Source: Rhodococcus sp. HNM0569
Lineage (GTDB): Bacteria; Actinomycetota; Actinomycetes; Mycobacteriales; Mycobacteriaceae
Length of the DNA stretch: 64,000 nt
Direction: 5' to 3'
NCBI RefSeq assembly: GCF_012726205.1
Contig: NZ_JAASAE010000012.1
Coordinates: 62,001-126,000, forward strand
In this document: piece by piece, positions 41,632-49,867 of the stretch
Layout of the letters: every line of letters starts with the position of its first letter
Numbering within the stretch: position 1 is the first letter of the stretch
Position numbers and translations under genes: made by a program
Notes under the pieces: model-generated
What the model was told of the DNA's origin: nothing
Seen by the model: only the letters and a program-made list of their open reading frames with translations
The model's database searches: none

Positions 41632-42402
41632 ATGACGACCCGTTCGCGGCGGTACGTCGAGCTGACCACCGTCGAAGCGGCGACGGTACTGGGCCGCGAC
41701 TCGATCCTCGTGATCCCCACGGGCGCCGTCGAACCGCACGGTCCGCATCTGCCGCTGGCGACCGACCTCGTGATGGCCGACGCCCTCGCCGCCGAGGTCG
41801 TCGCGCGTGGCTCGGCGGCGGGTCACGACGTGTGGCTCATGCCCGCGCTCGCTTACACCAAGTCCGACGAGCACGCGCGGTTGCCGGGCACGATGTGGCT
41901 CGGTGCCGACACGGTGCTGCGGGTGCTCGTCGACCTCGGGCGCTCGATCGCGGCCACACCCGCCCGGCGCGTGATGTTCGTCAACTGCCACGGGGGAAAC
42001 TCCGCGCTCCTCGAGGTCGGGCTGCGCGAGCTGCGTCGACGCTTCGACCTGCAGACCTTCCTGTATTCGGGGCCGCCGCGGGCCGGCGAGAGCGAACGCG
42101 GCTTCGGCATTCACGCGGGCCATGTCGAGACGTCGATGATGCTGCACGTGCGGCCCGACCTGGTCGACATGACGAAAGCTGCACGCGCTGTGCCCGATTC
42201 GATCGCCGACTTCGAGTACGTGGGTTTCGGCAAGCCGGTGCGATTCGGGTGGCTCGCCGACGACTTCTTCGCGTCGGGCGTCGTCGGCGATCCCTCCGGC
42301 GCCACCGCCGACGCGGGCGCGGCCTACTTCGAGGACAACGTCGGCACCGTGGTGTCCGCACTCGACGAGATCGCGATCTTCGATCCCGGTCGCGTGCGCT
42401 GA
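41632..42402 (+). CDS. Creatininase-family amidohydrolase
   Basis: A 256-residue metal-dependent hydrolase of the creatininase family, which opens cyclic or linear amides (creatinine, some formamides) and also includes the mycofactocin peptidase MftE. The metal-binding set is present: TGAVEPHGPHLPLATD at the N-terminus, NCHGGN near residue 119 and HAGHVETSM near residue 164. It lies 13 bp after the oxidase gene, so both are in the ABC operon. MftE is unlikely because no other mycofactocin gene is near. Confidence 0.9.
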   Translation: MTTRSRRYVELTTVEAATVLGRDSILVIPTGAVEPHGPHLPLATDLVMADALAAEVVARGSAAGHDVWLMPALAYTKSDEHARLPGTMWLGADTVLRVLVDLGRSIAATPARRVMFVNCHGGNSALLEVGLRELRRRFDLQTFLYSGPPRAGESERGFGIHAGHVETSMMLHVRPDLVDMTKAARAVPDSIADFEYVGFGKPVRFGWLADDFFASGVVGDPSGATADAGAAYFEDNVGTVVSALDEIAIFDPGRVR

Positions 42403-42405
42403 CGC

Positions 42406-43260
42406 TCAGCGCGCGGTGCGCACACGCTGCGCGTCGGTCACGATGGCGCGGGTGAGCGCGCGTTCGGGGGCGGTCTGCTCGCGCCGTGACGGCGTGAGCA
42501 GCACGAACTCGGTCGGCCCCGGATCGGGCAGGCCGGGCGTCGGGTGCAGGTCGTCGGGCAGCAGGCTCTCGCTGTGCACGAGATAACCGAGGCCTGCGCG
42601 CACCGCGGCGCGCAGTCCGAGGTGGCCGTGCGCGGTGCACGTGATGCGGTACGCGAGCCCGGCCCGGCGCAGCGTGGTGAGCGCCGCGTCGCGGGTGAGG
42701 CTCGGCGGCGGGTAGGTGACGAGCGGGATAGGTACGCCGGGGTCGGGGACGGCTCCTGCGGGTCCCGCCCACACCAGCCGGTCCTCGAACACCAGGCGGC
42801 CGTGCCGTTCGCCCGGCCGACGCTTGACGAAGGCGAGGTCGAGCTGGCCTGCACGCAACCGGTTGTGGATCTCGTCGCTCAGCCCGATCGACAGCTCGAG
42901 GTCGATCGCGGGGTGGCTCTCGCGGAACTCGTACAGGATCGACGGCAGCGCCGCCGACACCAGATCCTCCGACACGCCGAACCGGATGCGACCCGACAGC
43001 TCGGCGTCGCCGAAGTACTGTGCTGCGCGCTGCTGCGCGTCGAGGATCTCGCGCGCGAACGTGAGCATCGCGGCGCCGTCGGGGGTGAGCGTGACGGAGT
43101 GCGTGTCGCGTGCGAACAGCTCGCGGCCCACCTGCTTCTCGAGCTTCGCGATGTGCCCGCTGACGGTGGGCTGGCGCAGGCTCAGCTGCCGTGCGGCCGC
43201 GGTGAAGCTGCCGTGGTTCTCCACGGCGAGGAAACTGGCGAGCAGAACAGGGTCGAACAC
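42406..43260 (-). CDS. LysR-family regulator
   Basis: A 284-residue LysR regulator. The HTH lies at residues 1-60 (LLASFLAVENHGSFTAAARQL, then LRQPTVSGHIAKLEKQVG). The effector domain starts near residue 88. GTG at 43260 is the first codon that keeps the usual LysR N-terminus. It is convergent with the creatininase gene (3 bp apart) and divergent from the SBF-like carrier. Two TATCG...CGATA dyads between the starts fit LysR binding. Confidence 0.9.
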   Translation of the reverse strand: MFDPVLLASFLAVENHGSFTAAARQLSLRQPTVSGHIAKLEKQVGRELFARDTHSVTLTPDGAAMLTFAREILDAQQRAAQYFGDAELSGRIRFGVSEDLVSAALPSILYEFRESHPAIDLELSIGLSDEIHNRLRAGQLDLAFVKRRPGERHGRLVFEDRLVWAGPAGAVPDPGVPIPLVTYPPPSLTRDAALTTLRRAGLAYRITCTAHGHLGLRAAVRAGLGYLVHSESLLPDDLHPTPGLPDPGPTEFVLLTPSRREQTAPERALTRAIVTDAQRVRTAR

Positions 43261-43271
43261 GGCACCCAGCT

Positions 43272-43319
43272 TATCGCGATACGCGATAGCTGATATAGGT
43301 ATTATCGCCGCTTTCGATA
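43272..43319. promoter_or_regulatory. LysR-type dyads between lysR and the SBF-like carrier gene
   Basis: TATCGC-gatac-GCGATA at 43272-43288 is a perfect 6-5-6 dyad. TATCG-ccgcttt-CGATA at 43303-43319 is a perfect 5-7-5 dyad. The pair lies in the 84-bp divergent region and resembles recognition and activation sites of a LysR regulator. Confidence 0.65.
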
Positions 43320-43344
43320 GCGTCGGCCGGGCTAGCGTCGATGC

Positions 43345-44346
43345 GTGAAGACACCGAAGCTCGTGCAGACAGTGGGCCGTTACCTCGACGGATTCGTTCT
43401 CGCCATCTTCGGTGCCGTGGTGCTCGCGAGCATCTTCCCCGCGACCGGCGCCGCCGAGGACGTCCTCGCATGGGCCACCAAGATCGCGATCGCGCTGCTG
43501 TTCCTGCTCTACGGCGCGCGCATGTCGCCCGCCGAGGCGTGGCAGGGCGTCAAACACTGGCGCCTGCACTCGGTGATCCTCGCGATCACGTTCGTCGCCT
43601 TCCCGCTGATCGGGCTCGCGCTGCGCGTGCTCGCACCCACCGTGATCTCCGACGACCTGTACACCGGCATCCTCTACCTGTGCCTCGTGCCGTCGACCGT
43701 CCAGTCGTCGATCGCGTTCACGTCGATCGCGCGGGGCAATGTCGCGGGCGCGATCGTCAGCGCGTCGTTCTCGAACATCATCGGCGTCTTCGTCACGCCA
43801 CTGCTCGTCGTGCTGCTCATGAGCACCACCGGCGACGCGCACATCGACGCCGGCTCGGCCGTCGCGATCCTGCTGCAACTGCTCGTGCCGTTCCTCGTCG
43901 GCCAGGCGCTGCGGCCGTGGGTCGGCGGCTGGGTGCAGCGGCACGCGAAGCCCACCAAGATCGTCGACCGGGGCTCGATCCTGCTCGTCGTCTACGCCGC
44001 GTTCAGTGAAAGCATGAACGAGGGCATCTGGAGCACCGTGTCGGTCGGCCAGATCGTCGTGCTGTTGATCGTGTGCGCCGTGCTGCTCGCGGTGGTGATG
44101 GGCCTGAGTTCGGCCGTGGGCACGCGGCTCGGCTTCTCGCTCGAAGACCGCATCGTGATCCTGTTCTGTGGGTCGAAGAAGAGCCTCGCGTCGGGCCTGC
44201 CGATGGCGGCGGTGCTGTTCGCGGGTGGCCCGGTGGGCCTGATCGTGCTGCCGCTCATGGTGTTCCACCAGCTGCAGTTGATCGTGTGTGCGATCGTCGC
44301 GCAACGTCTGGGCGCTCGCCCCGACCGCACTCTCGTGAGCACTTGA
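43345..44346 (+). CDS. SBF-like (bile acid:sodium symporter family) carrier
   Basis: A 333-residue membrane protein with about ten transmembrane helices. The family marks are LFLLYGARMSPAEAWQG, the unwound-helix segment LVPSTVQSSIAFTSIARGN and GSKKSLASGLPMA near the C-terminus. Members move organic anions with Na+. GTG at 43345 has no clear ribosome site. The last three residues and the stop (Val-Ser-Thr-TGA) are donated by the 40-bp repeat. LysR control and the gene neighbours suggest transport of a product of the oxidase/deaminase cluster. Confidence 0.88.
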   Translation: MKTPKLVQTVGRYLDGFVLAIFGAVVLASIFPATGAAEDVLAWATKIAIALLFLLYGARMSPAEAWQGVKHWRLHSVILAITFVAFPLIGLALRVLAPTVISDDLYTGILYLCLVPSTVQSSIAFTSIARGNVAGAIVSASFSNIIGVFVTPLLVVLLMSTTGDAHIDAGSAVAILLQLLVPFLVGQALRPWVGGWVQRHAKPTKIVDRGSILLVVYAAFSESMNEGIWSTVSVGQIVVLLIVCAVLLAVVMGLSSAVGTRLGFSLEDRIVILFCGSKKSLASGLPMAAVLFAGGPVGLIVLPLMVFHQLQLIVCAIVAQRLGARPDRTLVST

Positions 44347-44374
44347 CGAGTCCAGGCACGCTTGTTTCGCTCAC
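44335..44374. repeat. 40-bp gene-end repeat, copy 2
   Basis: GTGAGC...GCTCAC ends enclose the element. It holds the stop codon of the plus-strand carrier gene (TGA at 44344-44346) and also that of the minus-strand amidohydrolase (44371-44373). It matches copy 3 at 38 of 40 bases. Confidence 0.85.
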
Positions 44375-45618
44375 AGGGGGACGTGGAGCGAGCGCCGCAC
44401 GTGCGACGCCGCCACGAGCCGGCCGGCTTTGAACACGTACCGATCCGCGGGCGCCGACGCGATCGCGTCCTCGAGTCCGTCCGCGCGCACGGCGAGCAGA
44501 TCGGCGACGGCGCCCTCGTGCGGTCCCGCGTCCGGCAGGCCCATCACGGCCCGCGCACCGGTCGACACCGCGTGATACGCCTCGGCGGCCGTGACGTGTC
44601 CGGCCGTCACGAGCAGCATCGCGGTCTCGAGTGCGTCGCTGCGGCCGAGCGGATTGAACGGGTCGCGCACGTTGTCGCCACCCGCACCCACGACGACGCC
44701 CGCGTCGAGCAGGGCCCGCACCGCGGTGAGGCCCCGCGGTGTCGACACCGGGTGCTGCCTGCCCTGCAGGTACAGATTGGTGATCGGCAGCGCGACGACG
44801 CCGATCCGGCTGTCGCGGACCTCGGCGATCACCCGCTCGAGCGTCTCGGCGTCGAGGACGCCGAGGCTCACGCAGTGCCCCGCCGTCACCGGCATGTGTG
44901 CGGGCCAGTCGCGCACCGATTTTGCCAGTTCCTCGAGCGTCAGGACGTCGGGGTCGAGTTGTTCGTCGGTGTGCATGTCGACGCCCACACCGCGGCGCTC
45001 GGCGACGCGCAGCAGCCGCTGCAGATCCGACGACGGCGCGGGCGTGTGGTGCGGTGACCCACCGACGAGATCGACGCCCGCGTCGAGGGCCGCCTCGAGC
45101 GCGGCGTCGCCCACGTCGTACGGGCACAGCGCCACCAGTTGGATGTCGATCGCGGTGCGCAGCCGCTCGCGCACCGCGACCAGCGCCTCGACGCCGCGCA
45201 ACGGGTCGTCGCCGACGAGCAGGTCGACGTGCGAGCGGATCGCGGTGGTCCCGTTCGCGAGCGCCGTGCGAGCGGCACGCTCGGCGCGCACCGCGATGCC
45301 GTCGGCCGTCAGGTGTTCGCTGTGCGCGCGCCACGCGTCGATCGCCGACGCGAGATCGCCCATCGGCGGCCGGATCTCGTCCCACGAGAACGCCTTGTCG
45401 AGGTGTGCGTGCGGTTCCGCGGGCGCGGGCAACAGCACGTAGCCGGTGAGGTCGAGTTCGCCGGCCGCCGCGGCCGAGCGCGAAGGATCCCGCACGTCGA
45501 CGACGCGTCCGTCCGCGAGCGCGACGTCGACCACCGCGCCGCCGGGCACGCGCGCATTCCGTAGAACGCAAACCGCGCGGCCGTCGGCGGTGCGGTGGTC
45601 GGTCGTGTCGCTGTCCAT
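44371..45618 (-). CDS. Cytosine-deaminase-like amidohydrolase
   Basis: A 415-residue TIM-barrel amidohydrolase of the CodA group, which removes an exocyclic amino group from cytosine-like rings. The metal and catalytic residues are all in place: PHAHLDK (HxH), MHTDEQLDP (His and the general-base Glu), TAGHCVSLG and GGDNVRDPFNPLGRSD (Asp). The length agrees with CodA (about 427). It is convergent with the carrier gene and shares the repeat at its stop. The substrate may be cytosine or an aminopyrimidine, triazine or related ring. Confidence 0.88.
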   Translation of the reverse strand: MDSDTTDHRTADGRAVCVLRNARVPGGAVVDVALADGRVVDVRDPSRSAAAAGELDLTGYVLLPAPAEPHAHLDKAFSWDEIRPPMGDLASAIDAWRAHSEHLTADGIAVRAERAARTALANGTTAIRSHVDLLVGDDPLRGVEALVAVRERLRTAIDIQLVALCPYDVGDAALEAALDAGVDLVGGSPHHTPAPSSDLQRLLRVAERRGVGVDMHTDEQLDPDVLTLEELAKSVRDWPAHMPVTAGHCVSLGVLDAETLERVIAEVRDSRIGVVALPITNLYLQGRQHPVSTPRGLTAVRALLDAGVVVGAGGDNVRDPFNPLGRSDALETAMLLVTAGHVTAAEAYHAVSTGARAVMGLPDAGPHEGAVADLLAVRADGLEDAIASAPADRYVFKAGRLVAASHVRRSLHVPL

Positions 45619-45698
45619 TCCTGCACGCTAGGCGCCGCGTGTTTCACACACGTGTCGCACGGGACACGTGCGTGAATCGGTGAGGATATCGACCTGCG

Positions 45699-46370
45699 TC
45701 AGTGCGCGACGGTGAAACGCGTGTTGCGGTGCTTCGGTTCGACGATCTCGTCGACGAACGCCAGCGCGTAGTCGGTGCCGGAGATCTCCGAGACGCCGTT
45801 GTCGTCGAACGCCGCGATGTCGCCGCTCGTGCGGTAGCTGCCGGTGGTCTCGCCCGGCGCGAAGCTGCCGAAGGTGATCGCGGGGCTCAGGTAGAACCAC
45901 TCCGCGTCGCTGTCCGCCTCGGTGCGCAGCCATGCGAGGACGTCGGCGTGCGCGAGTGCCTCGCCCTTGAACGCCTCCGGGAACTCGGGGGTGTCGACGA
46001 CGCGGGGGCCGTCGGAGGAGGTGCGGAGGCTGCCGGCACCGCCGACGACGGCCAGTCGTGCACCACCCTCGGTGACCGCCCCGACGATCGCGGGCATGTG
46101 TTCGACCAGCTTCCGGCCGTCGACGTCCTGCCCGTGTACCGCGAGTACGACGACATCGTGGTCGGTGGCGAGGGAGCGGACGAGGTCGGTGTCGGAGAGA
46201 CGGCCCTGCAGGTAGTCGACCCCCTCGAGCGGCGCGGTGGGCGCAGTGCGCGACACCGCGGTGACGCGCAGACCGCGGGCGGCGGCACGTGCGGCGATGT
46301 GGCCGCCGGCGTATCCGGTGCCGCCGAAGATCACGACGGACGGGGCAGAGGTAGTTGCAGAATCACTCAC
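45699..46370 (-). CDS. NAD(P)-binding oxidoreductase, NmrA-like
   Basis: A 223-residue short-chain-type protein. The nucleotide motif GGTGYAGGHIA is near residue 15, then the VRSLATDHDVVVLAVHG and GGARLAVVGGAGSL strands follow. It lacks the catalytic Tyr-x3-Lys of classical dehydrogenases, so it may be a redox-sensing or flavin-reductase-like protein. GTG at 46370 was chosen because the Rossmann strand starts soon after. It is divergent from the AraC gene with 55 bp between starts, and is a probable target of it. Confidence 0.82.
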   Translation of the reverse strand: MSDSATTSAPSVVIFGGTGYAGGHIAARAAARGLRVTAVSRTAPTAPLEGVDYLQGRLSDTDLVRSLATDHDVVVLAVHGQDVDGRKLVEHMPAIVGAVTEGGARLAVVGGAGSLRTSSDGPRVVDTPEFPEAFKGEALAHADVLAWLRTEADSDAEWFYLSPAITFGSFAPGETTGSYRTSGDIAAFDDNGVSEISGTDYALAFVDEIVEPKHRNTRFTVAH

Positions 46371-46425
46371 ACAGGTAAATTTAGGCCAGAAGTACCCGGA
46401 GGTCATGGTGAGAGGCGGCCGAATC

Positions 46426-47283
46426 ATGGTAGATAATCGACACGACGGTGTGCGTCGCGTCTCGTATCTTCCCGCCGCCGACGACGTCGAGGTGTACACG
46501 CTGCGGGAGCTGATCGCCCGTGCCGGTCCCGACGAGTTCGCCGACACGCAACGCCTCGACTTTCATGCACTGCTCGTGGTGGACGGCGGCGAGGCGCAAC
46601 ACGTCGTCGACTTCGCGCAGTACTCGCTGCGCCGCGGGTCGGTGCTGTGGATCCGGCCGGGCATGGCGCAGCGGTGGGGCGAGATGGACGCCCTCGACGG
46701 GCACGTCGTGCTGTTCCGGGACGGGCTCGTCGCGCCACGCGTCGACACGCTCGCACAGGTCGGTTGCCAGTACGCGCCCCGGTGGTGGCAGCTGCCCGAC
46801 CGAACGTACGACCGGATCTCGGCGCACGTCGCGAACATGCACCATGTCGCACACTCGACGCTGCCCGACGAGCTGCGCCGCGCGACCAGCGGGCACCTGC
46901 TGTCGGCGCTCGTGCTGGGTCTCGCAGGCACGCTCGGCGCCGAGCCGACCGACGCCTCGGTCACGGCCTCGCCCGTGTTCACCGAGTTCCGTAATGCAGT
47001 CGAGGAGAACTACATGCGACTGCACGCCGTCGCCGACTACGCCACGCTGCTCGGCTACTCGTCGCGGACCCTCGCGCGCGCAACCCGGGAATCGGTCGGT
47101 AAGAGCCCGAAAGCCGTTCTCGACGAACGTATCCTGCTCGAAGCGCGACGACGTCTCGCACACACCGATATCCCGGTCGCGCGGATCGGCGCTGCACTCG
47201 GCTTCCCGGACGCGTCGAACTTCGGGTCGTGGTTCACGGCGCGAGCCAATACGACGCCCTCGGCGTTCCGGCGCCGCGGATGA
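46426..47283 (+). CDS. AraC-family regulator with N-terminal cupin
   Basis: A 285-residue AraC regulator. The N-terminal cupin has FHALLVVDGGEAQHVVDFA and GSVLWIRPGMAQRWG. The two C-terminal helix-turn-helix units start near residue 190 (YATLLGYSSRTLARATRESVG; IARIGAALGFPDASNFGSWF-like). ATG at 46426 has a gaggcgg site; starts at 46405 and 46408 are possible. The stop codon is inside the first unit of a 25-bp tandem repeat. It probably controls the divergent oxidoreductase gene. Confidence 0.87.
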   Translation: MVDNRHDGVRRVSYLPAADDVEVYTLRELIARAGPDEFADTQRLDFHALLVVDGGEAQHVVDFAQYSLRRGSVLWIRPGMAQRWGEMDALDGHVVLFRDGLVAPRVDTLAQVGCQYAPRWWQLPDRTYDRISAHVANMHHVAHSTLPDELRRATSGHLLSALVLGLAGTLGAEPTDASVTASPVFTEFRNAVEENYMRLHAVADYATLLGYSSRTLARATRESVGKSPKAVLDERILLEARRRLAHTDIPVARIGAALGFPDASNFGSWFTARANTTPSAFRRRG

Positions 47284-47331
47284 GCCGCCGTTCCGAGTCC
47301 GCGGATGAGCTGACGTTCCGACGCCGCGGGT
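47265..47331. repeat. 25-bp tandem repeat across the AraC gene end
   Basis: GTTCCG recurs at 47265, 47290 and 47315, exactly 25 bp apart, each followed by a CGCGG and, in the first two units, GATGAGC. About 2.7 units are present. The first holds the AraC stop codon; the others lie before the flavin reductase gene. Confidence 0.75.
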
Positions 47332-47344
47332 AGGGTCGCGCTCC

Positions 47345-47929
47345 GTGCGCACCGTCTTCGATCCCGCCGCGATGCGCGGCTCCGCGTTCTACCGTCTGCT
47401 CACCGCGTCCGTCGTGCCGCGGCCGATCGCGTGGGTGTCCACGCGCTCGCGCGACGGGGTGCTCAACCTCGCGCCGTACAGCTTCTTCACGGTCGCGTCG
47501 AGCAAGCCGCCGATCCTGCAGTTCACGTCGCTCGGGCACAAGGACAGCTGGCGCAACATCACCGACACCGGCGAGTTCGTCGTCAACATCGGGACCGAAT
47601 CGCTCATCGACGTCATGAATGCGTCGTCGGCCGAGTTCGCACCCGACGAGGACGAGTTCGCCGAAACCGGGCTGACGCCGCGGGAGAGCACCGTCGTGTC
47701 GGTGCCCGGCGTCGCGGAAGCGCCCATCTCGTTCGAGTGCGTGCGGCACCTGATCCTCGAGGTCGGCAACGGATCGGTCGTGATGGGCCGTGTCGTGTCG
47801 GTCAGCGTGCGCGACGACGTCCTCGCAGGCGACGGCCTGCCCGACTTCGCGCGTCTCGCGCCGCCGTCACGCCTCGGGCGGTCGGAGTGGGGACTGCCGC
47901 CGGACACCGTCGAACGCGTACGGCCGTAG
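47345..47929 (+). CDS. Flavin reductase-like FMN-binding protein
   Basis: A 194-residue split-barrel flavoprotein of the DIM6/NTAB type. VVPRPIAWVSTRSRDGVLNL and APYSFFTVASSKPPIL are the family FMN-binding segments, followed by DSWRNITDTGEFVVNI. It may reduce flavin with NAD(P)H for a partner monooxygenase or act on its own. GTG is the start. The gene stands between the AraC gene and an NmrA-like gene. Confidence 0.88.
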   Translation: MRTVFDPAAMRGSAFYRLLTASVVPRPIAWVSTRSRDGVLNLAPYSFFTVASSKPPILQFTSLGHKDSWRNITDTGEFVVNIGTESLIDVMNASSAEFAPDEDEFAETGLTPRESTVVSVPGVAEAPISFECVRHLILEVGNGSVVMGRVVSVSVRDDVLAGDGLPDFARLAPPSRLGRSEWGLPPDTVERVRP

Positions 47930-48004
47930 CGGCCCGCTCTCGGCCGGATTCCTACACGCGAGAACTCCGTCCCGCCACAATGAACAGTGGCGAGAGGAGA
48001 TGCG

Positions 48005-48862
48005 ATGCCGAATCCGATTCTGGTGACAGGAGCCACCGGCGGCCAGGGTGGCGCGGTGGTCGACGCCCTGCTGGCACGCGGCGTGCCGGTGCGTGCGTTG
48101 TCCCGCAGTGTGTCTTCGGGCCGCGCCGACGCGCTCGCGGAGGCAGGCGCCGAGGTCGTGCAGGGCTCGTTCGACGATGCGGAGTCGTTGACGCGCGCGA
48201 TGACCGGGGTGTCGGCGGCGTTCGCGCTCACGACACCATTCGAGCAGGGTGTCGACGAAGAAGTGCGGCAGGGCCGCACGATTCTTCGCGCCGCGCTCGA
48301 CGCGCAACTGCCGCACCTGGTGTTCAGTTCCGTCGCGGGCGCCGACACCGACAGCGGAGTTCCGCATTTCGAGAGCAAAGCCGTCGTCGAGCGGGAACTC
48401 GCACAAAGTGGTGTGCCGTACACGATCTTGGGCCCCACCTACTTCTACGACAATGCGCTCGGCGACGCCGACGATCTCGAGGCCGGCCGCCTCCCACTTC
48501 CGTTGCCGATCGACCGCCCGCTGCAGCAACTCGCCCGGCAGGATCTCGGTGCGTTCGCGGCGCGGGTGCTCGTCGACCCCGCTCCGTACACGGGCCGCCG
48601 CATCGAGCTCGCGAGCGACGCCCCCACCCCGAACGAGATGGCCGCGGTGCTCACCGACGTCCTCGGGCATGACGTGCGTGCGGTGCCGGTGCCCCTGCGC
48701 GACGTCCGTGACACCGACATGCACGCGATGTGGTCGTTCCTCAACGGGCCCGGTTACCGCGTCGACCTCGACGCTCTGCATCGCGAGGCCTCCGACGTGC
48801 CGTGGACCTCCTTCCGTGAGTGGGCGACCGCGACCTTCCATCGAGCCGGACACCGCGGATGA
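48005..48862 (+). CDS. NmrA/HSCARG-like NAD(P)-binding protein
   Basis: A 285-residue atypical short-chain dehydrogenase. VTGATGGQGGAVVDALL is the nucleotide motif, followed by FSSVAGADTDSGVPHFESKA and YTILGPTYFYDN, common in NmrA-like redox sensors and quinone reductases. ATG at 48005 has a gagagga site; an upstream start at 47987 would add six residues. It overlaps the pirin gene by four bases. Confidence 0.87.
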   Translation: MPNPILVTGATGGQGGAVVDALLARGVPVRALSRSVSSGRADALAEAGAEVVQGSFDDAESLTRAMTGVSAAFALTTPFEQGVDEEVRQGRTILRAALDAQLPHLVFSSVAGADTDSGVPHFESKAVVERELAQSGVPYTILGPTYFYDNALGDADDLEAGRLPLPLPIDRPLQQLARQDLGAFAARVLVDPAPYTGRRIELASDAPTPNEMAAVLTDVLGHDVRAVPVPLRDVRDTDMHAMWSFLNGPGYRVDLDALHREASDVPWTSFREWATATFHRAGHRG

Positions 48863-49620
48863 CGACCGCGACCGCGCGGTTCGTCCCGGCCACCGACCGC
48901 ACGACCCTCGTGCTCGAGTCGATGACGAGCAGCCACTCGTTCCCGTTCGCGGGCAACTTCCGACTCGAGGACTACGCGCACGGACTGCTGCTCGTCAACA
49001 ACGAGGACGTCGTCGAGGCGGGTTCGGGATTCGACCGGCATCGGCACGCCGAAATGGAGATCGTGACCTGGATCGTGAGCGGCAGTCTGGTGCACCGCGA
49101 TTCACTCGGGAACTCACTCGTACTCACTCCCGACGCGGCGCAACGGATGTCCGCCGGGACCGGGATCACGCACTCCGAGTACAACGACTCGTGGACCGTC
49201 GCCGGCGACCGGCATCGGGACCGGCTGCACGTCGTGCAGATGTGGATACCGCCGGACACGCCCGGCCTCACCCCCGAATACCAGGAGCTGCCTACCGACG
49301 CAGTCGCCCCCGACGCCGGGCTCGTGCCCGTCGCCACCGGGATGCCGCGTCGTCTCGACGCGACGCCGGGCCGAATCCACAATCGGTACGCCACCTTTCA
49401 CGCGGCCCGCCCGGCCATCGGTGTGCACGTGGCGGTGCCCGACGCGCCGTTCGTCCACGTGTTCGTCACGCGCGGTCGGCTGAGTATCGGCACCTCCGAG
49501 GTGGACGGTACGACCGAATTGGGCCCGGGCGACGCGCTGCGCCTCACCGGGCGCGGAGTCGGCCTCGTCGCGCTCGAGCCGTCGGAGGTGCTCGTGTGGG
49601 AGATGCACGCCCACGCGTGA
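48859..49620 (+). CDS. Pirin-family cupin
   Basis: A 253-residue bicupin of the pirin family. The N-terminal cupin has the metal-binding set FDRHRHAEMEIVTWIVSG (two His), then GTGITHSEYN (His, Glu). Some bacterial pirins are quercetin dioxygenases; others bind enzymes or regulators. The ATG overlaps the NmrA-like stop, so the two proteins probably work in the same response, such as quinone or redox stress. Confidence 0.88.
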   Translation: MTTATARFVPATDRTTLVLESMTSSHSFPFAGNFRLEDYAHGLLLVNNEDVVEAGSGFDRHRHAEMEIVTWIVSGSLVHRDSLGNSLVLTPDAAQRMSAGTGITHSEYNDSWTVAGDRHRDRLHVVQMWIPPDTPGLTPEYQELPTDAVAPDAGLVPVATGMPRRLDATPGRIHNRYATFHAARPAIGVHVAVPDAPFVHVFVTRGRLSIGTSEVDGTTELGPGDALRLTGRGVGLVALEPSEVLVWEMHAHA

Positions 49621-49624
49621 GCGG

Positions 49625-49774
49625 CTACGACCGGGGCCGGTGATCCTCGTCCTCGGGAGGCACCGCCCCACCTTCGTTCGCCCACCGATCGAGCTGCTTC
49701 TGCGCCGGCTGCTGCTTGGTCTTGTCGCGCCTGCCGATGTGCATCCGATGCATGGCGTCCTTCAGTTTGCCCAT
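49625..49774 (-). CDS. 49-residue conserved-looking hypothetical protein
   Basis: A small hydrophilic protein, rich in Lys, Arg and Gln in the first half (MGKLKDAMHRMHIGRRD) and acidic at the end. A gggaggctcgag ribosome site precedes the ATG at a good distance, and codon use is like that of the neighbours. No function is recognised. It is convergent with the pirin gene (4 bp apart) and lies 93 bp after the GH1 gene. Confidence 0.65.
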   Translation of the reverse strand: MGKLKDAMHRMHIGRRDKTKQQPAQKQLDRWANEGGAVPPEDEDHRPRS

Positions 49775-49867
49775 CTCGAGCCTCCCACGCGGTAGTCGCG
49801 GTGCCGGTCCGCCCCCATCTTGCCCCGCGTCGGCCGCGAGTGTCCGGGGATTGCGCGGCGTTGCCGG

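Noticed and set aside
41632-42402. Mycofactocin peptidase MftE
   Set aside because: Creatininase-fold motifs are shared, but no mftA-D or mftF genes are near and the gene is part of an ABC importer operon.
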